Below, one piece after another: positions 55,751 to 64,000 of a stretch of DNA of 64,000 nucleotides. Within the stretch, counting starts at the first letter, position 1, and each line of letters begins with the position of its first letter. The notes beneath the pieces were generated by a model, which did no database searches, was not told the origin of the DNA, and was given only the letters and a program-made list of their open reading frames with translations. The stretch lies in the NCBI GenBank assembly GCA_002255365.1, contig NCBI01000006.1, forward strand, positions 82,742 to 146,741. Reading direction: 5' to 3'. The DNA is from Chromatiales bacterium 21-64-14 (GTDB lineage Bacteria; Pseudomonadota; Gammaproteobacteria; 21-64-14). Position numbers and translations under genes: made by a program.

Positions 55751-56878
55751 ATGCGCGTGGTGACGCAGAACGGGGTGTCGGAGTCCACCGGCAGGGTGAA
55801 CCTGCTGGGCCTGGATCGCGCCGCGCTGGAGGCGTTCTTCGCCTCCCTGGGTGAGCGGGCGTTCCGCGCGTCCCAGGTCATGCAGTGGATCCACCAGCGT
55901 GGCGTCACCGACTTCGCGGCCATGACCGATATGAGCAAGGCGCTGCGCGCCGAACTCGCGGCCCGTTGCGAGGTGCGCGCGCCGGAAGTAGTCACGGAGC
56001 AGCCTTCGTCCGACGGCACCCGCAAGTGGCTGTTGCGTCTTGCCGACGGCAACGCCGTCGAGACGGTGTTCATTCCGGAGCCAGATCGTGCCACCCTGTG
56101 CATCTCCAGCCAGGTGGGTTGCTCTCTCAACTGCAGCTTCTGTTCCACCGCGCGCCAGGGCTTCAGCCGCAACCTGACTACCGCGGAAATCGTTGGCCAG
56201 GTATGGCTGGCGGAGCGCAGCTTGGACCGTCCGGCGGGCGCCGCGCGCACCGTGACCAACGTGGTGCTCATGGGCATGGGTGAACCGCTGCTCAACTTCG
56301 ACAACGTGGTCCCGGCCTTGCGGGTGATGCTGGACGATTACGCCTATGGCTTATCCAAGCGCAGGATTACCCTGAGTACTGCGGGGCTGGTGCCGATGAT
56401 CGACGCCTTGCGCGAGGTATCCGACGTGAGCTTGGCCGTCTCTCTGCACGCCCCGGACGACACCCTGCGTGACGCACTGGTACCCCTCAACCGCAAGTAT
56501 CCGATCCGGGAACTGCTTGCAGCCTGCCGGCGTTATGTGAAAGACCAACCCCATCGCCGGGTGACTTTCGAATACGTGATGTTAGAAGGGGTCAACGATT
56601 CTTCGGCCCACGCCCAAGCCCTGGCACGCCTGCTCGCTGGCTTTCCCGCCAAGGTCAACCTGATTCCTTTCAACCCGTTTCCGGACACCCAGTACCGGCG
56701 TTCCGGTCGCGCGGAAATCGATCGCTTCCGGGGGATACTCTGGGATCATGGGCTGGTCATTCTTCATCGGACTTCCGTCAGCTATCGGGTAACGAGAGCA
56801 AGCCGGCAGCGATCAATACGCAGCTCGGCATCGCCTACATGCAGGACAACAAGCCCTCGCTTGCCCTCGACGCGCTGA
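55751..56878 (+). pseudogene. rlmN: rlmN, 23S rRNA/tRNA A-methyltransferase lacking its C-terminal end
   Basis: Radical SAM methyltransferase that methylates A2503 of 23S rRNA and A37 of tRNAs. Residues 1 to about 337 (ATG at 55751) are ordinary RlmN: cluster motif '[19 protein letters not shown]', '[18 protein letters not shown]' and '[20 protein letters not shown]'. After '[10 protein letters not shown]' (near 56761) the match stops. The expected 'RGDDIDAACGQL' segment with the methyl-carrying Cys (C355 in E. coli) is absent. The frame instead runs about 38 residues through pilF sequence out of register to a stop at 56878. The gene is probably non-functional, or the assembly has lost sequence here. 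Confidence 0.8.
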
Positions 56879-57480
56879 AAAAGGCCCTGCGCCAGGATCC
56901 GGATTTGGCCCTGGCCCACAATGCGATCGCAGTGCTGTACCAGCAATTGGGGGAATATGACAAGGCCGGCCGCCACTTCCGCAGGGCGGTGGAGCTCGAG
57001 CCCAAGGATTCCGACGCCCAGAACAACTATGGGGCCTTTCTGTGCCGGCGCGGCCGGATTGAGGAGGCGGAGCGCCATTTTCAGGCGGCACTGAACAACC
57101 CGTTGTACACCAACCCGGAACGGGCGTATTTCAACTGGGGCTTTTGCGCCGTGAAGGCCCGCGATGACGTCAAGGCGGCGAGGTACCTGCGTCTGGCCCT
57201 GCAACGGGATCCGAAATACGCCCCGGCCCTGCTCGAAATGGCGAAACTGAGCTATCGCCAGAAACAATACCTGAACGCGCGCGGCTATCTGGAACGGTAT
57301 CAAGCAGTGGCACCCCCCACCGCCGACAGCCTGTGGGCCGGGATCCAGATCGAACGGGTGCTGGGCGACCGCAACGCGGTGGCCAGCTACGCATTGCTAC
57401 TGAAATCCAAATTCCCAGATTCGGACCAGACCCGTCAGTTCCTTGAATCCCGGTCGAATGGACCAGCACCCGGACACTGA
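56788..57480 (+). pseudogene. pilF: pilF (PilW), type IV pilus TPR lipoprotein lacking its signal peptide
   Basis: PilF is an outer-membrane lipoprotein of TPR repeats that helps the PilQ secretin assemble. The TPR body is intact: '[20 protein letters not shown]', 'LAHNAIAVLYQQLGEYDKAG' and 'AQNNYGAFLCRRGRIEEAER'. The usual signal peptide and lipobox Cys are missing. The matching frame begins about 56788 directly after the end of rlmN. From the last in-frame stop (near 56470) there is no ATG, GTG or TTG before the ATG at 56839, which is inside the first TPR. As it stands it cannot make a lipoprotein. It lies upstream of rodZ, whose ATG overlaps its stop. Confidence 0.8.
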
Positions 57481-58423
57481 GCCACAGGATCGCAGCGGCG
57501 CCCTGCCGCCACCCGGGCTCGGAGCACGGTTGCGTCGCGCCCGGGAAGCCAAGGGCCTGGAGCTGGACCGCGCGGCCTCCGGCCTGCACCTGCCGGCCTC
57601 GATCCTGGAAGCACTGGAGCGGGACGACTACGGCTCGCTGCCGTCGACCTATGTCCAGGGCTATTTGCGCACCTACGCGAAGACCCTGGGTCTGGCGCCG
57701 GACGTGGTGGTGGCTGAATATCGCCACACCCTTCCGGTAGAAGCCCCTCCAGTAGCGCCCGAGGAGACCCCATCGCCGGAGCAGATGGGCCGGCGGACGC
57801 CGCGCCGTGGTTTGTATGGGCTGTTCGGGGTTCTGGCGCTGCTGCTGGCGTTTGCGGGGTGGTGGGTGCGCCGGGAACCGCACCTGCGTCCCGCTCCCGC
57901 CCCGACACTGACACGCTCCGCTCCGGCCACATCGCCCGCCGCGTCGCCGCCCGGTCCTGCATCGGCCCCGGCGCGTGTCGTGCCCCCATCGGTTCCACCG
58001 GTTCCATCGATCCCATCCGTGCCAGGGCCCCAGCCGACGACACAGTTGCCGCAAGGGGGGGCCGCGATCCGCGCGCCGGCGGTGTCCGCGGCTACCCCAC
58101 CGCGCACCCAACCGCGCACCCAGGTGTCCACCCCCGCTGCGGCCGGTCCCGACCAGCTTGTGATCCGCTGCGTCGAGGACTCGTGGGTGGAGGTGCGGGA
58201 TGCAAGGGGCCGGCGGTTGGTTTACGATCTGCTGCATGCGGGCGCGGTGCGGCGGCTAAACGGGGTGGCGCCGTTCCATATAGTGTTGGGTAACGCCGCC
58301 GGCGTCCGGCTGGCCCTGGACGGCCACGACGTGACGTTGCCGCCACGGCGTATCGGACAGGTGGAGCACTTTACCGTCCCCGCCGCCGTTCCGTCGCCGC
58401 CGCGTCCCAACACGCGGCGCTGA
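57458..58423 (+). CDS. rodZ: RodZ, cytoskeletal cell-shape protein
   Basis: RodZ links MreB filaments to the membrane. The ATG at 57458 gives 321 residues. The cytoplasmic helix-turn-helix ('[20 protein letters not shown]', '[15 protein letters not shown]') is followed by one transmembrane helix (about 108-125, '[18 protein letters not shown]'), a Pro/Ala/Thr-rich linker and the periplasmic domain '[19 protein letters not shown]'. It overlaps the end of pilF by 23 bases. In many relatives ispG follows; here hisS comes next. Confidence 0.93.
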   Translation: MDQHPDTEPQDRSGALPPPGLGARLRRAREAKGLELDRAASGLHLPASILEALERDDYGSLPSTYVQGYLRTYAKTLGLAPDVVVAEYRHTLPVEAPPVAPEETPSPEQMGRRTPRRGLYGLFGVLALLLAFAGWWVRREPHLRPAPAPTLTRSAPATSPAASPPGPASAPARVVPPSVPPVPSIPSVPGPQPTTQLPQGGAAIRAPAVSAATPPRTQPRTQVSTPAAAGPDQLVIRCVEDSWVEVRDARGRRLVYDLLHAGAVRRLNGVAPFHIVLGNAAGVRLALDGHDVTLPPRRIGQVEHFTVPAAVPSPPRPNTRR

Positions 58424-58463
58424 CCGGCACGCGCAAAAAACTCACCGTTTCGGGAATCCGCCA

Positions 58464-59771
58464 TTGTCCAACACCCTGCAGGTGGTCCGCGGCATGCATG
58501 ATCTTCTGCCGGACGAGAGCCCCCGATGGGCCCGTCTCGAAGAGACCGTGCGCCGGGTCTTGGGGGCCTACGGTTATCAGGAGTTGCGGCTTCCATTGCT
58601 GGAGAAAACGGAATTGTTCCGGCGCTCCATCGGGGAAGTCACCGATATTGTTGAGAAGGAGATGTACAGCTTCGAGGACCGCAACGGGGAGAGTCTCACG
58701 CTGCGCCCGGAGGGCACCGCCGGTTGCGTGCGCGCCGGCATCCAGCACGGCTTGTTTACCCACCCGGGCCAGCGTCTGTGGTACAGCGGCGCCATGTTCC
58801 GCCACGAACGGCCCCAGAAGGGACGTTACCGGCAGTTCCACCAAGTCGGTGTCGAGGCCTACGGAATGCCGGGCCCGGACGTCGACGCGGAGCTGATTCT
58901 CGTGGGCGCGCGTTTGTGGCGGAGCCTCGGTATCCGGGACGTGCACCTGGAACTCAACAGCCTGGGCGGCAGCGCCGAGCGTGCCGTGTACCGGGAGCGG
59001 CTGGTGGCCTATTTCGAGGGCCGGGTGGGCGAGCTGGACGAGGACAGCCGGCGCCGGCTGCACGCCAATCCGCTACGCATTCTGGACAGCAAGAACCCCC
59101 GGATGGAGGCGGTGATCGCCGGCGCACCGCGGCTCGCCGACTGCCTCTCCCCCGAGTGCCGCGCCCACTTCGAAGCGCTGCAGGCACATTTAACAGAGGC
59201 CGAGGTCCCCTTCGTTCTCAACCCGCGTCTGGTGCGTGGTCTGGATTACTACAACCGCACGGTATTCGAGTGGATTACCGACCGTCTGGGCGCCCAGGGT
59301 ACCGTGTGCGCGGGCGGACGCTACGACGGTCTCGTTGAACAGCTTGGCGGACGCGCGACTCCAGCGGTGGGGTTCGCCATAGGGTTGGAACGGCTGGTGT
59401 CCCTGCTGCCGGACGACGGGCCGGAGGGTGCCGTGGAGGACCACCCCGACGTGTACCTGGTCGTGGTGGGCGCGGCCGCTGCGCGCGCGGGACTGCTGTT
59501 GGCCGAGCGGCTGCGGGATGCCTTGCCCGGGCTGCGTCTGGTGACGCACTGCGGGGGCGGCAGTTTCAAGAGTCAGTTCAAGCGCGCGGATCGCAGCGGC
59601 GCACGTCTGGCGCTGGTGCTTGGGGACGAAGAGGTCCGTGCCGGGCGGGTCACGGTGAAACCCTTGCGCGAGGAGGGCGAGCAGTCCGTTCTGTCCCAGT
59701 CGGCCCTGGCGGATTATCTCGCCAAAACCCTTTATACTCCCGGGTCGACGCCGGGGCCGGTCGCGCCTTAA
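58464..59771 (+). CDS. hisS: HisS, histidyl-tRNA synthetase
   Basis: Class II aminoacyl-tRNA synthetase. The best start is the TTG at 58464 because the conserved '[14 protein letters not shown]' begins within ten residues of it and no ATG or GTG is available. The 435 residues include motif 2 ('[19 protein letters not shown]'), the histidine-binding '[14 protein letters not shown]' and motif 3 '[14 protein letters not shown]'. Complete. Confidence 0.96.
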   Translation: MSNTLQVVRGMHDLLPDESPRWARLEETVRRVLGAYGYQELRLPLLEKTELFRRSIGEVTDIVEKEMYSFEDRNGESLTLRPEGTAGCVRAGIQHGLFTHPGQRLWYSGAMFRHERPQKGRYRQFHQVGVEAYGMPGPDVDAELILVGARLWRSLGIRDVHLELNSLGGSAERAVYRERLVAYFEGRVGELDEDSRRRLHANPLRILDSKNPRMEAVIAGAPRLADCLSPECRAHFEALQAHLTEAEVPFVLNPRLVRGLDYYNRTVFEWITDRLGAQGTVCAGGRYDGLVEQLGGRATPAVGFAIGLERLVSLLPDDGPEGAVEDHPDVYLVVVGAAAARAGLLLAERLRDALPGLRLVTHCGGGSFKSQFKRADRSGARLALVLGDEEVRAGRVTVKPLREEGEQSVLSQSALADYLAKTLYTPGSTPGPVAP

Positions 59772-59834
59772 GGCGCGCATCGCCGCCGCGCCGATTGCGC
59801 CCACACGGTCCTACGGGAAGGCTGATAGAACGGT

Positions 59835-60497
59835 ATGGATCCCTACGCATCCGAAAAAGAACAGATCGAGGCCCTGCGCAGCTGGTGGCGCGGGAACGGC
59901 AAGGCGGTCGTGGTGGGGGTGATCCTCGGCCTCGGCGTGCTGTTCGGTTGGCGCGCGTGGCAGAGCTATCACCATGTCCGCGCGGGGCAGGCCTCCATGG
60001 AGTATGCGCAGATGTCGGTGGCGGTGGCGGCGGCCAAGGATGATCAGGCACGCCAGTGGGCGGCACAGATCATCGCTGATTTCGCCACTACGCCTTATGC
60101 GCCCCTGGCGGCGTTTACGCTGGCACGGCTGGACGTGGAGAAGGGCGATCTCAAGGCGGCGCAGGCTCGGTTGAAATGGGCGGTGGACCACGCGGGTGAC
60201 CGGGTGATCCGCGCGGTGGCGCGCTTGCGGTTGGCGCGGGTGCTGCTCTCGGAGGGCCAGCCCCAGGCTGCCTGGAACGTGATCCGTGACGTGCAGCCGG
60301 GAGGGTTCGCGGCGTCGTACGATCAGTTGCGAGGGGACCTGTATATGGCCCAGAAGGATTCCGGCAAGGCGCACGCAGCCTACCAGCAGGCCTTGAAGGA
60401 GCTGGGGCCGGACGCGGCCCCCGAGGAACGCGCGCTGTTGGAGATGAAGGTGGGTAGTCTGGGCTCGGAGGCGCACCCGGCGCCGAAACAGCCATGA
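59835..60497 (+). CDS. yfgM: YfgM, membrane-anchored TPR ancillary SecYEG protein
   Basis: Inner-membrane protein linked to SecYEG and periplasmic chaperones. The 220-residue product has the family start 'YASEKEQIEALRSWWRGNGK', one transmembrane helix (about 25-43, 'VVVGVILGLGVLFGWRAW') and TPR-like periplasmic helices ('FATTPYAPLAAFTLARLDVE'). The stop overlaps bamB. Order hisS-yfgM-bamB-der is as in E. coli. Confidence 0.93.
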   Translation: MDPYASEKEQIEALRSWWRGNGKAVVVGVILGLGVLFGWRAWQSYHHVRAGQASMEYAQMSVAVAAAKDDQARQWAAQIIADFATTPYAPLAAFTLARLDVEKGDLKAAQARLKWAVDHAGDRVIRAVARLRLARVLLSEGQPQAAWNVIRDVQPGGFAASYDQLRGDLYMAQKDSGKAHAAYQQALKELGPDAAPEERALLEMKVGSLGSEAHPAPKQP

Positions 60498-61651
60498 GGG
60501 CGGTTCTTCCATTGGTGCTGGTCACCGCTCTGTTGTCCGGATGCAGCCTGTTCGGCTCCAAGGACAACAACATGCCGCCCTCGCCCCTGACCAAGTTCAA
60601 GCCGACACTGATCCTCAAGCGCGTCTGGTCCCGGGACGCCGGCTCCGGAACCGATCACCGCCACCTGCTGCTCGCCCCGTTGGTGAGCGACGGGCGGATC
60701 TACGCGGCGGACCACAAGGGACGTGTCTATGCCTACGATGCCGATACCGGCAAACGCCTCTGGAAGACCGATACCGATACCCCGCTGACCGGCGGCGTGG
60801 GTGGCGGCGATGGTCTGCTGCTGCTAGGTGCCCGGGACGGACGCGTCCTGGCCTTGCAGGCGAACGACGGCAAGGTTAAATGGCGCGCGCAGGTGTCCAG
60901 TGAAGTCCTGTCAGCGCCGCGCGCCGCGCGCGGCGTGGTGGTGGTCAGCAGCAATGACGGGAACGTGTTCGGTCTGGACGCATCCGACGGTCACCAGGTG
61001 TGGGTGGTGGATCACACCATCCCGCTGCTGATCTTGCGCGGCGCCAGTTCACCAGTGCTGGTCTCGGGGGTCGCTCTGTGTGGGTTGGCCAACGGTATCC
61101 TGGAGGCGATCCGGATCCGCGACGGCGCTCCGCTGTGGCAGGCCACGGTGGCGGTCGCGCGGGGCAGTTCCGAGCTGGAACGGATGGTGGACGTGGATGG
61201 CCAGTTGCAGGCGATGGGGGGTATGGTCTATGTGGCCGCTTACCAGGGGCGGGTGGCGGCCATCGATATCACTTCTGGGCAGATCGCCTGGGAGCGTGAT
61301 GTGCCTTCCTACGCAGGGTTGGGGGTGGATACCAGCCGGGTATTTGTTACCGATGATGAGGGGCGGGTGTGGGCCCTGGACCGGTCTTCCGGCGCCACGG
61401 TATGGCGCCAGACCAAGCTCCGTTACCGAGGCGTGACGGCGCCGGTACCGTTCGATGGCCAATACGTGGTGGTGGGGGATATTGAGGGCTATCTTCACTG
61501 GATGGATCGCGCCGATGGACGGTTCGTGGCCCGCATCCGGGTGGACAGTTCCGGGATCCTCAGCCCGCCGTTGGTACACGGCAACACCTTGTACGTGTTG
61601 ACCCGTGATGGAGAACTGGCCGCGTATCGGATTGCCGGCGCCACTCCGTAA
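60494..61651 (+). CDS. bamB: BamB, outer-membrane assembly lipoprotein
   Basis: Beta-propeller subunit of the BAM complex. The signal peptide ends in the lipobox LLSGC with the lipidated Cys at residue 17. The 385 residues then show repeated PQQ-type blades ('[19 protein letters not shown]', '[19 protein letters not shown]', '[19 protein letters not shown]'). Length and blade count fit the family. Overlaps yfgM by four bases. Confidence 0.95.
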   Translation: MRAVLPLVLVTALLSGCSLFGSKDNNMPPSPLTKFKPTLILKRVWSRDAGSGTDHRHLLLAPLVSDGRIYAADHKGRVYAYDADTGKRLWKTDTDTPLTGGVGGGDGLLLLGARDGRVLALQANDGKVKWRAQVSSEVLSAPRAARGVVVVSSNDGNVFGLDASDGHQVWVVDHTIPLLILRGASSPVLVSGVALCGLANGILEAIRIRDGAPLWQATVAVARGSSELERMVDVDGQLQAMGGMVYVAAYQGRVAAIDITSGQIAWERDVPSYAGLGVDTSRVFVTDDEGRVWALDRSSGATVWRQTKLRYRGVTAPVPFDGQYVVVGDIEGYLHWMDRADGRFVARIRVDSSGILSPPLVHGNTLYVLTRDGELAAYRIAGATP

Positions 61652-61757
61652 GCGGATCATGGGAGTGGGCCGCGACTGTGCCCACGGTCCCCACGGTCCT
61701 GTGAATGCGCCAACGCCCCTGGGGCATGCCACCCGCACGACAGGCGGTGTTACACCC

Positions 61758-63113
61758 ATGTTGCCCACCCTGGTATTGGTCGGACGTCCCAACGTCGGCA
61801 AGTCCACGCTCTTCAATCAGCTTACCCGGAGCCGGGATGCACTGGTCGCGGATCAGCCGGGGCTGACCCGCGACCGGATCTACGGTGTGGGGCGCGTGGG
61901 TGAGCGAGCCTACTTGGTGGTCGACACCGGCGGCCTCACCGACGGCGCGGCGGGGCTTGAAGGGCTGGTGATCCAGCAGACCCTGCACGCGGTGCAGGAG
62001 GCCCAGGCGGTAGTGTTCCTGGTGGACGGGCGTGCGGGCCTAACCCCGGACGATGAGGCCATCGCCATGCAGTTGCGCCGCAGCGCCCGGCCGATCTTTC
62101 TGGGGGTGAACAAGACCGAGGGGCTGGATCCGGCGGTGGCCTGCGCCGAGTTCCACCGTCTTGGCCTGGGTGATACCTATCCCATCGCAGCGGCCCACGG
62201 GCGTGGGCTCGATGCGCTGATGGAGGCGGTGTACGCCGCATTTCCGGCCACCGCCGAGGAGCCGGAATCCGCGGACGATGGCGTGCGGGTCGCGGTGGTG
62301 GGCCGGCCGAACGCGGGCAAGTCCACGCTGGTCAACCGCCTGCTCGGCGAGGAGCGGGTGGTCACCTTCGATTTGCCCGGCACCACCCGGGATAGTGTGT
62401 TCATCCCGTTCGAGCGTGCCGGGCGGCGTTATACCCTGATCGACACCGCCGGGCTGCGGCGCCGCGGCCGCGTCACGGAGATGGTGGAGAAGTTCAGCGC
62501 CGTGAAGACCCTGCAGGCGATCGAGCGGGCCCATGTAGTGATCCTGGTAGTGGACGCCCGGGAGGGCATCGGGCATCAGGACGCGGCGCTGCTCGGTTTC
62601 ATCCTGGAGGGCGGACGTGCCCTGGTGGTGGCGGTGAACAAATGGGACGGCCTGAGTCAGGACCAGCGCGACCGCGCGCGTCGCGAGCTGGATTTGAAGC
62701 TCAGCTTCGTGGACTATGCCCCGGTGCGCCTGATCTCCGCGCTGCACGGCACCGGTGTGGGGGATTTGTTCGACAGTGTGGGCCGCGTCTATGACGCCGC
62801 TACCCGCAAGCTGTCGACGCCGCAACTGACCCGGATTCTGGAGAAGGCGGTGCGTGCCCATACCCCGCCCCTGGTGAATGGGCGCGTGGCCAAATTGCGC
62901 TATGCCCATCCCGGCGGGGTCAATCCCCCCACGGTGGTGATCCACGGTACCCGTACCCGGCACTTGCCGGAGACCTACCGGCGCTATCTCGCTAACACCT
63001 TCCGTGTCGCACTGGAATTGGAAGGCACACCGGTGCGCCTCGAGTTCCGGGAAGGGGAGAACCCCTACAAGCCCGGTGGTTCCGGGGCGGCCGGGCGCAA
63101 GAAGCAGCGTTGA
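61758..63113 (+). CDS. der: Der (EngA), double-GTPase for ribosome assembly
   Basis: Essential GTPase of 50S maturation. The ATG at 61758 gives 451 residues with two G domains in tandem. The first has '[18 protein letters not shown]' and 'VDTGGLTDG'; the second has '[20 protein letters not shown]', '[13 protein letters not shown]' and 'VVAVNKWDG'. A KH-like C-terminal domain ends in a basic tail. Convergent with the next gene across 187 bases; a 7-bp inverted repeat GGTCCAA/TTGGACC (63243-63249 and 63266-63272) is present there without a T run. Confidence 0.97.
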   Translation: MLPTLVLVGRPNVGKSTLFNQLTRSRDALVADQPGLTRDRIYGVGRVGERAYLVVDTGGLTDGAAGLEGLVIQQTLHAVQEAQAVVFLVDGRAGLTPDDEAIAMQLRRSARPIFLGVNKTEGLDPAVACAEFHRLGLGDTYPIAAAHGRGLDALMEAVYAAFPATAEEPESADDGVRVAVVGRPNAGKSTLVNRLLGEERVVTFDLPGTTRDSVFIPFERAGRRYTLIDTAGLRRRGRVTEMVEKFSAVKTLQAIERAHVVILVVDAREGIGHQDAALLGFILEGGRALVVAVNKWDGLSQDQRDRARRELDLKLSFVDYAPVRLISALHGTGVGDLFDSVGRVYDAATRKLSTPQLTRILEKAVRAHTPPLVNGRVAKLRYAHPGGVNPPTVVIHGTRTRHLPETYRRYLANTFRVALELEGTPVRLEFREGENPYKPGGSGAAGRKKQR

Positions 63114-63300
63114 GGCGGTTCTTCCGGGCGCTGGGTGATGTACACGCCGCTCCCGAATGACACCTACCAATGGCCCGTATCGTAGAGAAATAGCGGCGGA
63201 ACCCGCGGACCAAAATACGAGGTCTCCGCGCGTTCGTGGTTGGGTCCAACAAGGTTTCGACGGGTTTGGACCGCGCGTGCGGAGGTAAGCGTCGTGCGTT

Positions 63301-64000
63301 TCAGTCCCCCTTGCGCAGCGCGGCCACCGCCGGTTGGGACAGGAATAGCAGCGGGTTTACCAGGGAACCGTTGAGGCTGACACCCCAGTGGAGATTGGGG
63401 CCGGTGACCCGGCCGGTTGCGCCCACCATGCCGATCACCTGACCGGCCTTGACGGTCTCGCCGCGGTGCACGTTGATCGCGCTCAGGTGGCAATACATCG
63501 TTACCAACCCGCGGCCGTGGTTGATGAACACGGTCTTGCCGTTGAAGTAGTAATCACCCCGGTCCAGCACTACTCCCGCGGCCGGTGCGCGGATCGGAGT
63601 GCCCTGGGGCGCGGCGATGTCGACCCCGCTGTGGGCTTGCCGAGGCTTGCCGTTGAGGATCCGGCGTACGCCGAACGGGCTGGTGAGGACGCCGTCCAGG
63701 GGCGCGCGGAACGCCAGATCGACCCGGGCGCTGGGCTGCCAATCGCGCAGATCGGAATGAATCCGGTCCGTCTCGCGGGTGATGCGCTGGAGCTGTGCCG
63801 GGGTGGGGGTTACCATCTGGGCGTTCTTGAGCGTGATGCGTTGCACCGGGTAGTCGTGCGCGTGGATCCGGAAGCGCACGGTCCGCGCGTGCCCCGGCTC
63901 GTAGATCACCAGTGTCCCTGCGCTTCCCGGCTGGGCGTTCAGGGCGATCCCCGTCACCGCGTACCAACGCCCGTTGGTGCCCACCACCAGCACCCGGTGA
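63301..64000 (-). CDS. M23-family peptidase-like protein (5' part beyond window)
   Basis: The C-terminal 233 residues of a LytM/M23-type cell-wall protein; the frame stays open to base 64000, so the start lies outside. The M23 domain is clear: 'SPFGVRRILNGKPRQAHSGV' then Asp gives the first metal ligands, and 'GLVTMYCHLSAINVHRGETV' holds a conserved His. The last motif is 'VTGPNLHWGVSLNG', where the first His of the usual HxH is Asn. It may therefore be a binding or regulatory protein rather than an active peptidase. The part before the domain has a beta-rich 'RFRIHAHDYPVQRITLKN' segment. Confidence 0.88.
   Translation of the reverse strand, partial: HRVLVVGTNGRWYAVTGIALNAQPGSAGTLVIYEPGHARTVRFRIHAHDYPVQRITLKNAQMVTPTPAQLQRITRETDRIHSDLRDWQPSARVDLAFRAPLDGVLTSPFGVRRILNGKPRQAHSGVDIAAPQGTPIRAPAAGVVLDRGDYYFNGKTVFINHGRGLVTMYCHLSAINVHRGETVKAGQVIGMVGATGRVTGPNLHWGVSLNGSLVNPLLFLSQPAVAALRKGD

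Noticed and set aside
56748..56792. Small frame [14 protein letters not shown] as a possible signal peptide for pilF
   Set aside because: It ends at a stop (56790-56792) and is out of frame with the TPR region; it has no lipobox Cys.

Overview
This window is ordinary, densely packed, high-G+C chromosome from a motile gammaproteobacterium. The gene orders fliF-to-flhG, fliA-cheYZAB-motCD-parA-cheW, queA-tgt-yajC-secDF and rodZ-hisS-yfgM-bamB-der all point to that class. The separate MotCD stator, FlhF/FlhG and a ParC-type ATPase suggest a polar flagellum. I cannot name a genus; a Chromatiales/Ectothiorhodospiraceae-like sulfur or photosynthetic relative is a guess. No mobile element, phage gene, CRISPR array or rRNA was seen.

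Region 1 (1-25199, all + strand) is a nearly unbroken flagellar and chemotaxis locus. It runs from the 3' end of fliF through fliGHIJK, a sigma-54-type promoter, fliLMNOPQR, flhBAFG, fliA, cheYZAB, motCD, a parA-like gene (parC), cheW, a tiny proline-rich protein and a DUF2802 membrane protein. It encodes the switch, export gate, hook-length control, filament sigma factor, core chemotaxis phosphorelay and a stator. Region 2 (25286-31578) is an accessory segment: a degenerate receiver-GGDEF-EAL protein, a second FliK-like protein paired with a free-standing FlhB C-terminal domain, a GYF-like/pentapeptide-repeat membrane protein, a secreted HAF-repeat protein with a VPLPA-type C-terminal anchor, and about 700 bases without genes. 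Region 3 (31579-34169) is the AMMECR1-MEMO-radical SAM set of unknown function. Region 4 (34544-44292) is glycogen metabolism: glgB, glgC, a GH57 enzyme, malQ and glgP.

Region 5 (44469-64000) is housekeeping: tRNA-Leu(CAA), queuosine tRNA modification (queA, tgt), Sec accessory subunits, suhB, trmJ, cysE, a short Fe-S cluster (iscR, a cysteine desulfurase, iscA), ndk, rlmN, pilF, rodZ, hisS, yfgM, bamB, der and an M23-family protein cut by the window edge.

The points most worth checking are these. (a) rlmN and pilF are fused by what looks like a deletion that removes the end of one and the start of the other. (b) The CheA linker has no P2 domain but carries two short motifs resembling the CheY-docking peptides of FliM and CheZ. 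(c) ParC is present without the ParP gene expected beside it. (d) A FliK/FlhB-C pair lies outside the main flagellar operon. (e) The isc cluster lacks iscU, hscBA and fdx at this site.
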